Source: Maribacter luteus
Lineage (GTDB): Bacteria; Bacteroidota; Bacteroidia; Flavobacteriales; Flavobacteriaceae
Direction: 5' to 3'
NCBI RefSeq assembly: GCF_009674825.1
Contig: NZ_WKJH01000002.1
Span: forward strand, 186,001-250,000
Length of the DNA stretch: 64,000 nucleotides
Made by a program: the position numbers and the translations under genes. Shown here one piece after another: positions 8,677 to 16,620 of the stretch. Every line of letters starts with the position of its first letter. Positions within the stretch are counted from its first letter, which is position 1. The notes under the pieces were generated by a model. That model had not been told where the DNA came from. It did not search any database and saw only the letters and a list, made by a program, of their open reading frames with translations.

Positions 8677-9228
8677 TTATTTCACAAAATCTATTTCCCT
8701 TATTACTTTGCACGGATTCCCTGCAGCAAAAACACCACTGGGTATATCTTTGGTAACAACGCTTCCAGCTCCAATAATAGTGTTGTCACCGATCGTAACA
8801 CCTCCTAAAATTGTAATATTAGAAGTTACCCAAACATTATTACCTATTGTCACTGGTTTTAAGGTTATTTTATCAAAATCATCAATATTATGCACACTTG
8901 ATACTATCATATTACGATGAGAAAAAGAACAGTTGGCTCCTATTCTAATTAAACCACAACCCGTGATGAGCGTATCATTCAATCCTGTATTTTCACCAAC
9001 CCTCAGGATTGGTCGTAATAATGAAAATTCATTACTGAAATGAGATGAAAGTGGGATACCATAAATCTTACAGAGAATTTTCTTAACAACCCTTAAGTTT
9101 CTAACAATCGGCACCTTATTCAATTTTAGAATTTTACTTTCAATGGTACCAAAACGAGGGCGTTCAGAAACGTGCAAAATCACTTTTTCCCCTTTCTCTA
9201 CTTCTTTAACACTTATTCGATTACCCAT
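8677..9228 (-). CDS. Hexapeptide sugar O-acyltransferase
   Basis: A 183-residue left-handed beta-helix acyltransferase, the third in the locus. Hexapeptide repeats occupy about residues 75-175 (PVTIGNNVWVTSNITILG, VTIGDNTIIGAGSVVTKDI) and end in the family signature FAAGNPCKVI. The likely catalytic histidine lies in VSSVHNIDDF (about 111-120). The N-terminal 70 residues are not hexapeptide and may bind the acceptor. Its start overlaps the end of the flippase gene by 8 bp, so the two are cotranscribed. It probably acetylates a sugar of the exported repeat unit. Confidence 0.85.
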   Translation of the reverse strand: MGNRISVKEVEKGEKVILHVSERPRFGTIESKILKLNKVPIVRNLRVVKKILCKIYGIPLSSHFSNEFSLLRPILRVGENTGLNDTLITGCGLIRIGANCSFSHRNMIVSSVHNIDDFDKITLKPVTIGNNVWVTSNITILGGVTIGDNTIIGAGSVVTKDIPSGVFAAGNPCKVIREIDFVK

Positions 9229-10759
9229 GATTCGCCTTTGTTTTTTTAATAAAACTTACAATTATATTCTTGAACATAGTTCTTTCATTGCTTTCAAGAC
9301 CAACAAGGCCAACTGTTAATACAAAAAATACAAAACTCAGAACAACAACGGAAATAAAACGGGTAAATCCTTGTTCCAAAAAATAAAGAGGAATCGCACT
9401 AAAAACAAAGGCCATTCCGAAAGACAACACACATCTTAAGAAAACATTTTTCATAAAATAAGATATAGACAACCCACAATCCCTTTTTGCATAGAACAAT
9501 GTAATTAAAGCAAGCAGTATTGAATACCCTATAAATATTATATAAATAGTTTGAGGAGGATAACCGGCATTATAGAAGAAATAAGTGACAATAAGGGGAA
9601 AAACGTTAAGAATAGAGCGATACATTTGAAATTGTTTTATATTGCCTACTGCCGCAATAGACGATTCCAATGTGAAAAAAAGTTGTTCTACCAATTTTCG
9701 TATTAACAATAAAGTACAAAATACAATGGTATACTCGGGTACTACTTTTAACCAAAAATCAAAAATATACGGCATTTCAATCAATACTGGAACAAAAAAC
9801 AACATTAACAAAAAAAAAGAAATCTTGCTTCCCAACATGGAAGCCTTCAACATTAAACCCCTATTTCCAGCCCCCTCACTTTTTGCCAATACTGGGTTCA
9901 AAGCTTTGAGCATCACCGTAGCAAAAGCAGACAATTGGCCACTTACTTGAACAGCAACTCCCTGAGCTGCGTTGACTTTTGTCCCAAAAAATGAGTTAAT
10001 TATAATAGTTTGTCCATAATTGGCAATCATACTAGTAGACGTCCCCAAAAACGACCAACCTGCAAAACCAGTCATTTGCCTGAAAAGCTTTTTGTCTGAA
10101 TATTTACTAAAATTAATCGCTACCTCTTCATATTTCTTATGACAGTAAACTTGCCTGAAAACTAACAAAGTTATTGAAAGAGCAGCCATAAGCATACCAT
10201 AAACAAACAACTTATCTCCTGTAGCATAAGTAATATAAACTGCTATTACCAATTTTAACATCGTTTCCGCAATACGTAAGACTGCAACCAAAAACATATT
10301 TTCATGGGCATTGATTACCGCATCATAAGGTACTGACACAACCGTAAAAAATGTACTTACGATTAAAAATTGATAAATAAGTTTAGCGACATCTATACGA
10401 TTGGTTTCAATTTCCAAAATACCATGAAATAAAAAATACCCAACGATTTCCAGTACGATTACTAATATAAAAGCTATAACCACATGCAGCTTAAAACTGA
10501 TATTAAAAATCTTTTTCAATTTGTCAAGGTTACCCTCTCCTGTGGCATATGACATAAATCGTTGGGAGGCCGAAGCCATGGCCGAATTTAGAAAAGTCAA
10601 CATAGCAATGGCGCCACCCACAACATTGAAAATGCCAAAATCCTCCGCTCCCAAAGCTGCCAATACCAAACGGGTCGTGTACAAGGACAAAACCACTGTT
10701 ATGGCCATCTGTACATACAATATACCCGTATTCTTTGCTACTCTTTTTGCGTGCTGCAT
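9221..10759 (-). CDS. Wzx-type lipid-linked oligosaccharide flippase
   Basis: A 512-residue protein with 12 to 14 predicted membrane segments belonging to the MATE/MOP-like polysaccharide transporters. The first segment (TGILYVQMAITVVLSLYTTR) and following loop GAEDFGIFNVVGG are typical of the family. It should move undecaprenyl-linked repeat units across the inner membrane for the Wzy polymerase at 1135-2418. Length is normal for Wzx. It overlaps the following acyltransferase by 8 bp. Composition is AT-rich compared with gmd and fcl. Confidence 0.85.
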   Translation of the reverse strand: MQHAKRVAKNTGILYVQMAITVVLSLYTTRLVLAALGAEDFGIFNVVGGAIAMLTFLNSAMASASQRFMSYATGEGNLDKLKKIFNISFKLHVVIAFILVIVLEIVGYFLFHGILEIETNRIDVAKLIYQFLIVSTFFTVVSVPYDAVINAHENMFLVAVLRIAETMLKLVIAVYITYATGDKLFVYGMLMAALSITLLVFRQVYCHKKYEEVAINFSKYSDKKLFRQMTGFAGWSFLGTSTSMIANYGQTIIINSFFGTKVNAAQGVAVQVSGQLSAFATVMLKALNPVLAKSEGAGNRGLMLKASMLGSKISFFLLMLFFVPVLIEMPYIFDFWLKVVPEYTIVFCTLLLIRKLVEQLFFTLESSIAAVGNIKQFQMYRSILNVFPLIVTYFFYNAGYPPQTIYIIFIGYSILLALITLFYAKRDCGLSISYFMKNVFLRCVLSFGMAFVFSAIPLYFLEQGFTRFISVVVLSFVFFVLTVGLVGLESNERTMFKNIIVSFIKKTKANHG

Positions 10760-10966
10760 ATATTATAAAAGCCCGGGACTTTTTTATCTATTTTAAATGC
10801 CAAATGCTATATGGCGGATTAATATATTAATGTGAAAAAGTTATCTTGACCATTAAAACCGGTCTAAAACAAACCATTTCCTTAAAACAATAGGGTCATT
10901 ATGACCTTCTTGGTTTATACTTATAAAACAAAAGAGTTCTTCCCCTGATCAGCAGCAGTTCCCCTA
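10760..10966. other. Spacer with small palindromes
   Basis: About 200 bp between the orphan membrane protein and the flippase. It contains a 14-bp AT palindrome at 10818-10831 and a short GGTCATTATGACC repeat near 10897. Neither has a recognisable role. A CCCGGG-centred repeat near 10770 could form a poor hairpin just upstream of the flippase start. Confidence 0.35.
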
Positions 10967-11725
10967 TTACCTAAAATGCCTTTTATTTTTAAAAACATAA
11001 GGGTACAGGAAGGGGCCCTTTTGGTCCTTCTTAAGCACCAAAAAATAAAAATACCAAACCAAAAGGCTCAGGGTAAGCATTTCCCCTCCTTCCTCAATCA
11101 GTGTCAAAAGGGGTGAAAGTAAACGAATCCCATCCAATTGGCTGTGTACTATATCCACACCTATCCCGAAAAACAGGAATAATGCTACCCCTAAAAAGAT
11201 ATCGATAAACGTACGTTTTATATTCGAGGGGGCCCTTAAGAAAAAATAAGAGAAAAAGGCAGCTACAACACTACCAAAGACCACCACGAACATTAATTGC
11301 CCAATAACGTAAGGCCTAAGCCCCAAAATACCCGAAAAGTTCAATCCTTGAGCAAAAAAAGCACTTACCCTATTATGTATTTGAAAGGCATCGTCGGCGA
11401 AAAGGAACAAAAACAAAACTACAAAAGGTACATATGCAAATTCTCTTTTCTGCCTAACAAGACGTATGGCAAAATAAATGAGCAAAGCATACTTCACATA
11501 CTGAAAAAGTTCGGGAAAACCCAGCCACTTTGCATCGAGTAAAATCCTATCCGGTTTATATCCCAAATACAAGGGTATACAGACATGACCAGCTATGAAC
11601 AACAAGTCTACCAGTAACAAAACCTTTAAAAATAATGTCGACCTTTTCCGGTCAAAATCTTTTCGCAATAAAACCAAAGTATCGGGCTTATGTGAAAGTT
11701 TCAAAATAGAGTAAACAGGGCGCAT
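10967..11725 (-). CDS. Orphan polytopic membrane protein in the fucose locus
   Basis: A 252-residue protein with about seven hydrophobic segments that I do not recognise. Acidic and histidine residues sit at segment edges: FADDAFQIHNRV (about 109-120), VDIVHSQLDGI (about 190-200) and LIEEGGEML (about 208-216). Such a pattern is seen in membrane-embedded metal hydrolases and in some transport proteins, but no catalytic signature is clear. It lies between fcl and the flippase and begins 23 bp after fcl ends, so it is part of the operon. A role in modification or export of the glycan is an inference from position only. Confidence 0.7.
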   Translation of the reverse strand: MRPVYSILKLSHKPDTLVLLRKDFDRKRSTLFLKVLLLVDLLFIAGHVCIPLYLGYKPDRILLDAKWLGFPELFQYVKYALLIYFAIRLVRQKREFAYVPFVVLFLFLFADDAFQIHNRVSAFFAQGLNFSGILGLRPYVIGQLMFVVVFGSVVAAFFSYFFLRAPSNIKRTFIDIFLGVALFLFFGIGVDIVHSQLDGIRLLSPLLTLIEEGGEMLTLSLLVWYFYFLVLKKDQKGPFLYPYVFKNKRHFR

Positions 11726-11748
11726 ATGAAAAAAACTCTTTTCTGATT

Positions 11749-12831
11749 TTACTTAGTATACCAGGCATACACCTTTTGAACACCCTCTTGAAGGCCTATG
11801 GTATGTTTCCATCCCAAACCATGTAATTTAGAGGGATCGGTGAGTTTTTTCATGGTGCCGTCCGGTTTATCGGTATTAAAGAAGAGGGTTCCCTTAAAAC
11901 CTATGCTTTCCTTAATGAGCTGGGCGAGATCTTTTATAGCGATATCTTCCCCTGTACCTATATTGATATGGGTATTCCTGATTTCCTTGGTGTCATTGGC
12001 ATAACAATCGGCAAAGTCCCTGTTCTCCATCAGGAATACACAGGCATCCGCCATATCCTCGCTCCATAAAAACTCCCGCATTGGGTTACCTGTACCCCAG
12101 ATTTCCAGATGCACTTTATCTTCTTTCTGTTGTATTCCGTACTTATCCAGGACACTGTAGATAACGTCTTTGTCGGCAGAACCATCAACACCTTCAATCG
12201 GCAATTGATCCAGATCTTTACGAATGGCGTCCCAATCGTTATTTTCCAAAGCCTTCCCTAAATGCATCTTACGGATCAATGCAGGTAACACATGGGATTT
12301 TTCCAAATCAAAATTATCATTGGGGCCGTACAAATTCGTGGGCATTACCGAAATAAAATTGGTCCCATACTGTAAATTATAACTCTCGCACATTTTTATC
12401 CCTGCAATCTTGGCAATGGCATAAGGCTCATTGGTGTACTCCAAAACATCGGTTAACAGATAATCCTCTTTCATGGGCTGTGGACAATTTTTAGGATAAA
12501 TACAGGTACTTCCCAAAAACATCATTTTCTTTACCCCATGTACATAGGCCTGATGGATCACATTGTTCTGTATCATCAGGTTCGCATAGATAAAATCGCC
12601 CCTATAGGTATTATTGGCCACGATACCCCCCACCTTCGCCGCTGCCAAAAACACGTACTCCGGTTTTTCCGAAGTAAAGAAATGTGCCACAGCTGTACTA
12701 TCGGTCAAATCCAATTCTTTATGGGTACGTGTCACAAAATTCGAATAGCCCTTGGCTTTAAGGTTTTTTAATATGGCACTACCTACCAAACCCCTATGAC
12801 CCGCAATGTAAATTTTAGCGTCTTTTTTCAT
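11749..12831 (-). CDS. fcl: GDP-L-fucose synthase
   Basis: A 360-residue short-chain dehydrogenase/reductase that epimerises and reduces GDP-4-keto-6-deoxymannose to GDP-L-fucose with NADPH in the cytoplasm. The Rossmann motif GHRGLVGSAI (11-20), the SDR catalytic pair in PYAIAKIAG, and GSTCIYP are all visible. It is longer than the E. coli enzyme because of an insertion around residues 195-240 (NNDWDAIRKDL onward), which I recall as common in Bacteroidota homologues. It lies about 90 bp after gmd, the enzyme making its substrate. Confidence 0.97.
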   Translation of the reverse strand: MKKDAKIYIAGHRGLVGSAILKNLKAKGYSNFVTRTHKELDLTDSTAVAHFFTSEKPEYVFLAAAKVGGIVANNTYRGDFIYANLMIQNNVIHQAYVHGVKKMMFLGSTCIYPKNCPQPMKEDYLLTDVLEYTNEPYAIAKIAGIKMCESYNLQYGTNFISVMPTNLYGPNDNFDLEKSHVLPALIRKMHLGKALENNDWDAIRKDLDQLPIEGVDGSADKDVIYSVLDKYGIQQKEDKVHLEIWGTGNPMREFLWSEDMADACVFLMENRDFADCYANDTKEIRNTHINIGTGEDIAIKDLAQLIKESIGFKGTLFFNTDKPDGTMKKLTDPSKLHGLGWKHTIGLQEGVQKVYAWYTK

Positions 12832-12922
12832 TTTTAACTTTTAGACCTTTTAAAGATCATGTAATGCCTATGGCAACAACCATAGGCATATACATGACTT
12901 GATTAATTTTATCAGGAGGCCA

Positions 12923-14035
12923 TTATTCATAATAGTTAAAGGTGTTATACCCCCCTTGTTTCAAATGCTGGTCTTTTTGCATTAATTTGACATCGCTCTG
13001 CATCATATCCTTTACAAGTGCCTGAAGATCGTATTCAGGAATCCAACCTAGTTTGGTGTTCGCCTTGGTGGCATCCCCGATCAATAAATCTACCTCTGTA
13101 GGCCTAAAGTATTTAGGATCCACGGCCAAGACCTCTTTTCCTATTTCCAATTGGAATTCAGGATTGGAGCACGCTTTTACATACCCTTTCTCATTTACGC
13201 CCTCACCCTTAAATTCCAAGTCAATACCTACTTCGGCAAAGGCCATTCTAACAAAATCCCTAACAGGGGTGGTCTCACCCGTTGCAATTACCCAATCTTC
13301 GGCTTCCTCGGCCTGAAGGATCATCCACATCATTCGAACATAATCCTTGGCATGGCCCCAATCCCTTTTGGCATCAAGATTACCGAGATACAACTTATCC
13401 TGAAGTCCCAAAGCTATTCGAGATGCTGCCCGTGTAATCTTACGGGTTACGAAAGTTTCCCCACGAATGGGCGATTCATGGTTGAACAAAATTCCGTTAC
13501 AGGCATACATTCCATAAGCCTCCCTATAATTGACGGTAATCCAATAGGCATACATCTTGGCCACAGCGTAAGGACTACGAGGGTAAAAAGGTGTGGTTTC
13601 CGATTGTGGTACTTCCTGTACCTTACCATATAATTCCGATGTGGATGCTTGATAAATACGTGTTTTCTTTTCCAAGCCCAATAAACGAACGGCATCCAAA
13701 ATACGAAGCGTACCCAAACCATCGGCATTACCGGTATACTCAGGAACCTCGAACGATACTTGAACATGGCTCATTGCGGCCAAGTTATAGATTTCATCGG
13801 GTTGGATTTCTTGAATCAACCGTATAAGGTTGGTACTATCCGTCATATCACCATAGTGCAATATAAAATTACGGTGTTCTACATGGGGGTCTTGGTATAA
13901 ATGATCTACACGATCCGTATTGAACAAGGAGGCCCTTCTTTTGAGACCATGGACCTCATATCCTTTTTTCAATAAGAACTCACTCAAATAAGCTCCATCC
14001 TGTCCCGTCACTCCGGTGATAAATGCTACTTTCAT
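12923..14035 (-). CDS. gmd: GDP-mannose 4,6-dehydratase
   Basis: A 370-residue SDR enzyme converting GDP-D-mannose to GDP-4-keto-6-deoxy-D-mannose, the first step to GDP-L-fucose. Visible are the NADP-binding [10 protein letters not shown] (8-17), the [17 protein letters not shown] catalytic stretch (about 130-146), the [12 protein letters not shown] motif with the catalytic Tyr and Lys, and the [18 protein letters not shown] block. Length is normal. It is the first biosynthetic gene after the antiterminator gene, separated by an unusually long 632-bp gap. The product can also feed GDP-rhamnose or perosamine, but fcl next door points to fucose. Confidence 0.97.
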   Translation of the reverse strand: MKVAFITGVTGQDGAYLSEFLLKKGYEVHGLKRRASLFNTDRVDHLYQDPHVEHRNFILHYGDMTDSTNLIRLIQEIQPDEIYNLAAMSHVQVSFEVPEYTGNADGLGTLRILDAVRLLGLEKKTRIYQASTSELYGKVQEVPQSETTPFYPRSPYAVAKMYAYWITVNYREAYGMYACNGILFNHESPIRGETFVTRKITRAASRIALGLQDKLYLGNLDAKRDWGHAKDYVRMMWMILQAEEAEDWVIATGETTPVRDFVRMAFAEVGIDLEFKGEGVNEKGYVKACSNPEFQLEIGKEVLAVDPKYFRPTEVDLLIGDATKANTKLGWIPEYDLQALVKDMMQSDVKLMQKDQHLKQGGYNTFNYYE

Positions 14036-14667
14036 ACTAATTGTTGAATTATGTTAAAGGTTATTTTTTTATTTGTTTGAGACCCACAACACATTATGGG
14101 TTTACTAGGAATTTTAAATGATATAAATGATAAAACCAATGAGGGGGAACATCGACTTTTTTTACTTTGTAACTTGAGTAGCAAGAAGCGCTACGCATTG
14201 TCAGCCACATAACCCTGGCGACAATTACCCTCTAAACTGTTAATAATGGGACACTTACAATAATCCCGAAAATTCCCGTACCATAAAAGTACAAGCGATT
14301 TTCAAACGCCGAAAATAATGGGCTTATTGCATCAACACAATTATTTGCCCTAAAATCTTTTCGATTTACGAAGTATCTAATTTTTGAAACGCCATATTGC
14401 ATATAATCCATTGGCAATCTATAAACTTTATGATAAAACCAATGGATAAAAACCGGAAAAAAAAGCACCGTAGTCGTAATGCAACTTTTTATCGATATAA
14501 TACATTAGGAAAATGAAAAAAAGAATGATTATCATCTATTGGGCAATGACCAACTATGAATTCAGCCGAATAAAATCGGTCCTAACTATTTAATAAACAA
14601 CATAATTACCATTACAAAGGTGTGGGCATCCCGAATGGCTAAACCAACTTATATCGGTTCTATATAT
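14036..14667 (-). promoter_or_regulatory. 632-bp untranslated stretch between upxY-like gene and gmd, with two hairpins
   Basis: No convincing gene is present; a 78-codon opening at 14232-14468 has an unnatural composition. Two neighbouring potential hairpins lie at 14178-14194 (GTAGC/GCTAC) and 14199-14223 (TGTCaGCCA/TGGCGACA with one bulged A). Neither is followed by a T-run on the minus strand. A long non-coding segment behind an antiterminator gene suggests RNA-level control of the operon or a secondary promoter, but no TAnnTTTG box was found. Confidence 0.35.
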
Positions 14668-15141
14668 TTAGACAAGATCTTTTATCCTCGCATTGAGCAC
14701 AACCCCCAAACCAGGAATTACCAAACGCACACGTTTTTTACCTACCTCTTGAACGATTCCCTTGTGATCTTTTAAAATTCCATTCTTCACGAACAATTCA
14801 TCACCGGGATTCAAATTTGAAAGTGTTATATCCTCAATATCCTCATCTTTCAACCATTTTTCTATGACCAGTATTTCCTCATCACGAACAACGGCCGGTT
14901 TTCCCAACCAAAACAAATAACGTACAACCCCAGGCACATCAAATACGATATGGCGGTGCTTTTCCTTAATATGAACAAATACATAAGATTTGAACAAGGG
15001 GTTCTCAATGGTTTTCTTTCGATCACTCCATTGGCGAATTTCCTTAATCAGGGGACAATACACCTCCACCCCGATTTTCCGGAGCCTTTCGGCCACTTTC
15101 TTTTCAGATTTCGGTTTTACATATAAAACATACCATTTCAT
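14668..15141 (-). CDS. UpxY/RfaH-like NusG-family transcription antiterminator
   Basis: A 157-residue NusG paralogue. The N-terminal NGN domain starts MKWYVLYVKPKSEKKVAERL, as in UpxY and LoaP proteins, and contains the NPLFKSYVFVHI motif. The C-terminal KOW domain runs about 108-157 (PGDELFVKNGILKDHKGIVQEVGKKRVRL). Family members bind paused RNA polymerase and let it read through long polysaccharide operons, usually the operon they begin. It is the most upstream gene of the locus, matching that scheme. Its own leader (15142-15494) would hold the recruitment site. Confidence 0.9.
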   Translation of the reverse strand: MKWYVLYVKPKSEKKVAERLRKIGVEVYCPLIKEIRQWSDRKKTIENPLFKSYVFVHIKEKHRHIVFDVPGVVRYLFWLGKPAVVRDEEILVIEKWLKDEDIEDITLSNLNPGDELFVKNGILKDHKGIVQEVGKKRVRLVIPGLGVVLNARIKDLV

Positions 15142-15494
15142 AGGCGTTGCTCAAATTTTTTCATGTACAAGAATAACGTATTAATTTCATAATTATTCCT
15201 ATAAAAATACTATTCTAACGGCCAACCCTGCACGAAAACAGCAATAGAAGTGTTTTCTTTTCCCTATTTTCAACAGGAACACATGTAACGACCCATACCG
15301 TTCATTTACAAAAAAAATAAAAAGTTCAGAAAGACGGGCTTCTTTGCAAAAAAAATCCGAAGGCCTTTAAAATTTCTGACACTGTATTTGCTGTATTTCA
15401 TCTATTTGTAAGTATTTTCTGTGCATTTCATCGGATTATTATACGTATTGCCGATATTTTACGTTATTGATGAACAATCCCAAATTGAACGCCT
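15142..15494. promoter_or_regulatory. Divergent regulatory region between upxY-like gene and orphan ORF
   Basis: This 353-bp AT-rich region must hold the start of the polysaccharide operon on the minus strand and probably that of the plus-strand gene at 15495. No perfect TAnnTTTG box was found on either strand. A weak AAAGA/TCTTT hairpin near 15330-15345 is followed on the minus strand by a T-rich run, which might be a leader pause or terminator acted on by the UpxY-like protein. This is inference. Confidence 0.4.
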
Positions 15495-15812
15495 ATGCTT
15501 ATTACACTAAATTCCAGAAAGAAAAAAAACCCATTAAGTAAATGGTCAGAACTTGGCCATCGTTCTTATGCTTACCATATAGAACGATCTTTGGTTGAAT
15601 TAGCGATTAAATTATTTGAAAGGACAGATATTGACCAACCAAGGCAAAAAGCCATTACGAAGAGAAAAAGCGAGACCTACCCTTCACCCTCTCCTAGGGA
15701 CCTTGAAAAAATAGCACAGAACCAACTGGCCTATTCCAAATTGCTGTCTGAAAGAATGAACGCGGCACACCGGACGAAAAAGAAAGATAAAATCGTTTTA
15801 CTTCATCGATAA
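15495..15812 (+). CDS. Small basic protein of unknown function
   Basis: A 105-residue, strongly basic protein with no signal peptide or membrane segment. The middle is helical (SYAYHIERSLVELAIKLFER) and a second helix follows a Ser/Pro linker (LEKIAQNQLAYSKLLSERM); the C-terminus is Lys/Arg-rich. It has an ATG start and a strong terminator 25 bp after its stop, which argue that it is expressed. It is divergent from the polysaccharide antiterminator. The fold might bind nucleic acid, but I recognise no family. Confidence 0.6.
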   Translation: MLITLNSRKKKNPLSKWSELGHRSYAYHIERSLVELAIKLFERTDIDQPRQKAITKRKSETYPSPSPRDLEKIAQNQLAYSKLLSERMNAAHRTKKKDKIVLLHR

Positions 15813-15835
15813 AACCTATCGACGATACTATAAAC

Positions 15836-15870
15836 AAAAAAGTCCTGACAAAAGTCGGGACTTTTTTGTT
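15836..15870 (+). terminator. Intrinsic terminator of the 15495-15812 gene
   Basis: AGTCCTGAC at 15841-15849 and GTCGGGACT at 15854-15862 pair with one G-T contact around an AAAA loop, and the stem is extended by flanking A and T runs. Six or so T residues follow on the plus strand, so it stops plus-strand transcripts before the SanA-like gene. Confidence 0.85.
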
Positions 15871-15918
15871 TCATTTACTCCCCTTACTTTTCCTAATTAG
15901 CTACCTTTATACCACACT

Positions 15919-16566
15919 ATGCGAAAAATATTCACAAAGGGATTGGCAAAGAAAATAGGCGGACTCTTCGCTATTGGTTTCTTACTTATCCTTACCTGTA
16001 ATGCTGTAATTGAATCTGGGGCAAAGGGCAAAACCTATTCCGATCTGACCGCTATTCCCAAAAACAAGGTAGGTCTGGTTCTTGGTACCGCAAAAAAACT
16101 TGTTGGGGGCCAACCCAACCCTTATTATTCAAATCGCATACATGCTACCGTTGAACTTTATAAGGCCAATAAAATCGAATTCGTATTGGTGAGCGGAGAC
16201 AATGGAACGATTTACTACAACGAACCTTCAACCATAAAAAAAGACCTTGTCGCCGAAGGGATTCCTTCCGAACGTATCTTTTTGGATTATGCAGGGTTTA
16301 GAACCCTCGATTCCATGGTACGGGCCAATGTGGTCTTTGGTTTGGACAATGTAACTGTAATCTCCCAGAAATTCCATAACGAACGCGCTATTTACATCGC
16401 CAACCAAAAGGGACTGAACGCCATAGGATACAACGCAGAGGATATTTCAAGAAAGCAAGGGTTAAAGGTTCAACTAAGGGAATACCTGGCCAGGGTAAAG
16501 GTCTTTATTGACCTACTTATGAAAACGGAACCTAAATTCTATGGAAATCCGATTGAAATAAAATAA
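15919..16566 (+). CDS. SanA/DUF218 (YdcF-like) envelope protein
   Basis: A 215-residue protein with one N-terminal membrane anchor (about 13-33, IGGLFAIGFLLILTCNAVIE) and a periplasm-facing DUF218 domain. Family marks include VGLVLGTAKKL (51-61), RIHATVELYKANKIEFVLVSGDNG, a PSTIKKDLVAEGIPSERIFLDYAGFRTLDS block, and VISQKFHNERAIYIA. In E. coli SanA affects envelope permeability to vancomycin; its chemistry is not established. A TACCTTTA sequence at 15902-15909 is one mismatch from the Bacteroidota -7 box and lies 9 bp before the ATG. Confidence 0.85.
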   Translation: MRKIFTKGLAKKIGGLFAIGFLLILTCNAVIESGAKGKTYSDLTAIPKNKVGLVLGTAKKLVGGQPNPYYSNRIHATVELYKANKIEFVLVSGDNGTIYYNEPSTIKKDLVAEGIPSERIFLDYAGFRTLDSMVRANVVFGLDNVTVISQKFHNERAIYIANQKGLNAIGYNAEDISRKQGLKVQLREYLARVKVFIDLLMKTEPKFYGNPIEIK

Positions 16567-16620
16567 CACTTTAGAACAACTGGCGCAAAAAATGTATTTT
16601 GGTGTACTTTTCCTAGCATT

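Noticed and set aside
8513-8920. 135-codon plus-strand ORF
   Set aside because: Its larger part lies antisense within the hexapeptide acyltransferase gene, whose translation is clearly genuine.
10767-10786. CCCGGG-centred hairpin before the flippase gene
   Set aside because: Almost no loop and imperfect arms; the T-run is on the wrong side for the upstream gene and it lies at the start of the next gene.
11749-12831. Insertion making fcl longer than the E. coli enzyme
   Set aside because: I recall it as a common feature of Bacteroidota GDP-fucose synthases, so not new.
13151-13633. Long plus-strand ORF antisense to gmd
   Set aside because: Shadow of gmd codon structure; gmd motifs are unambiguous.
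14232-14468. 78-codon minus-strand ORF between gmd and the UpxY-like gene
   Set aside because: Composition is unnatural (Tyr/Phe-rich with scattered polar residues), no plausible start context, no family resemblance; the long gap makes such chance openings likely.
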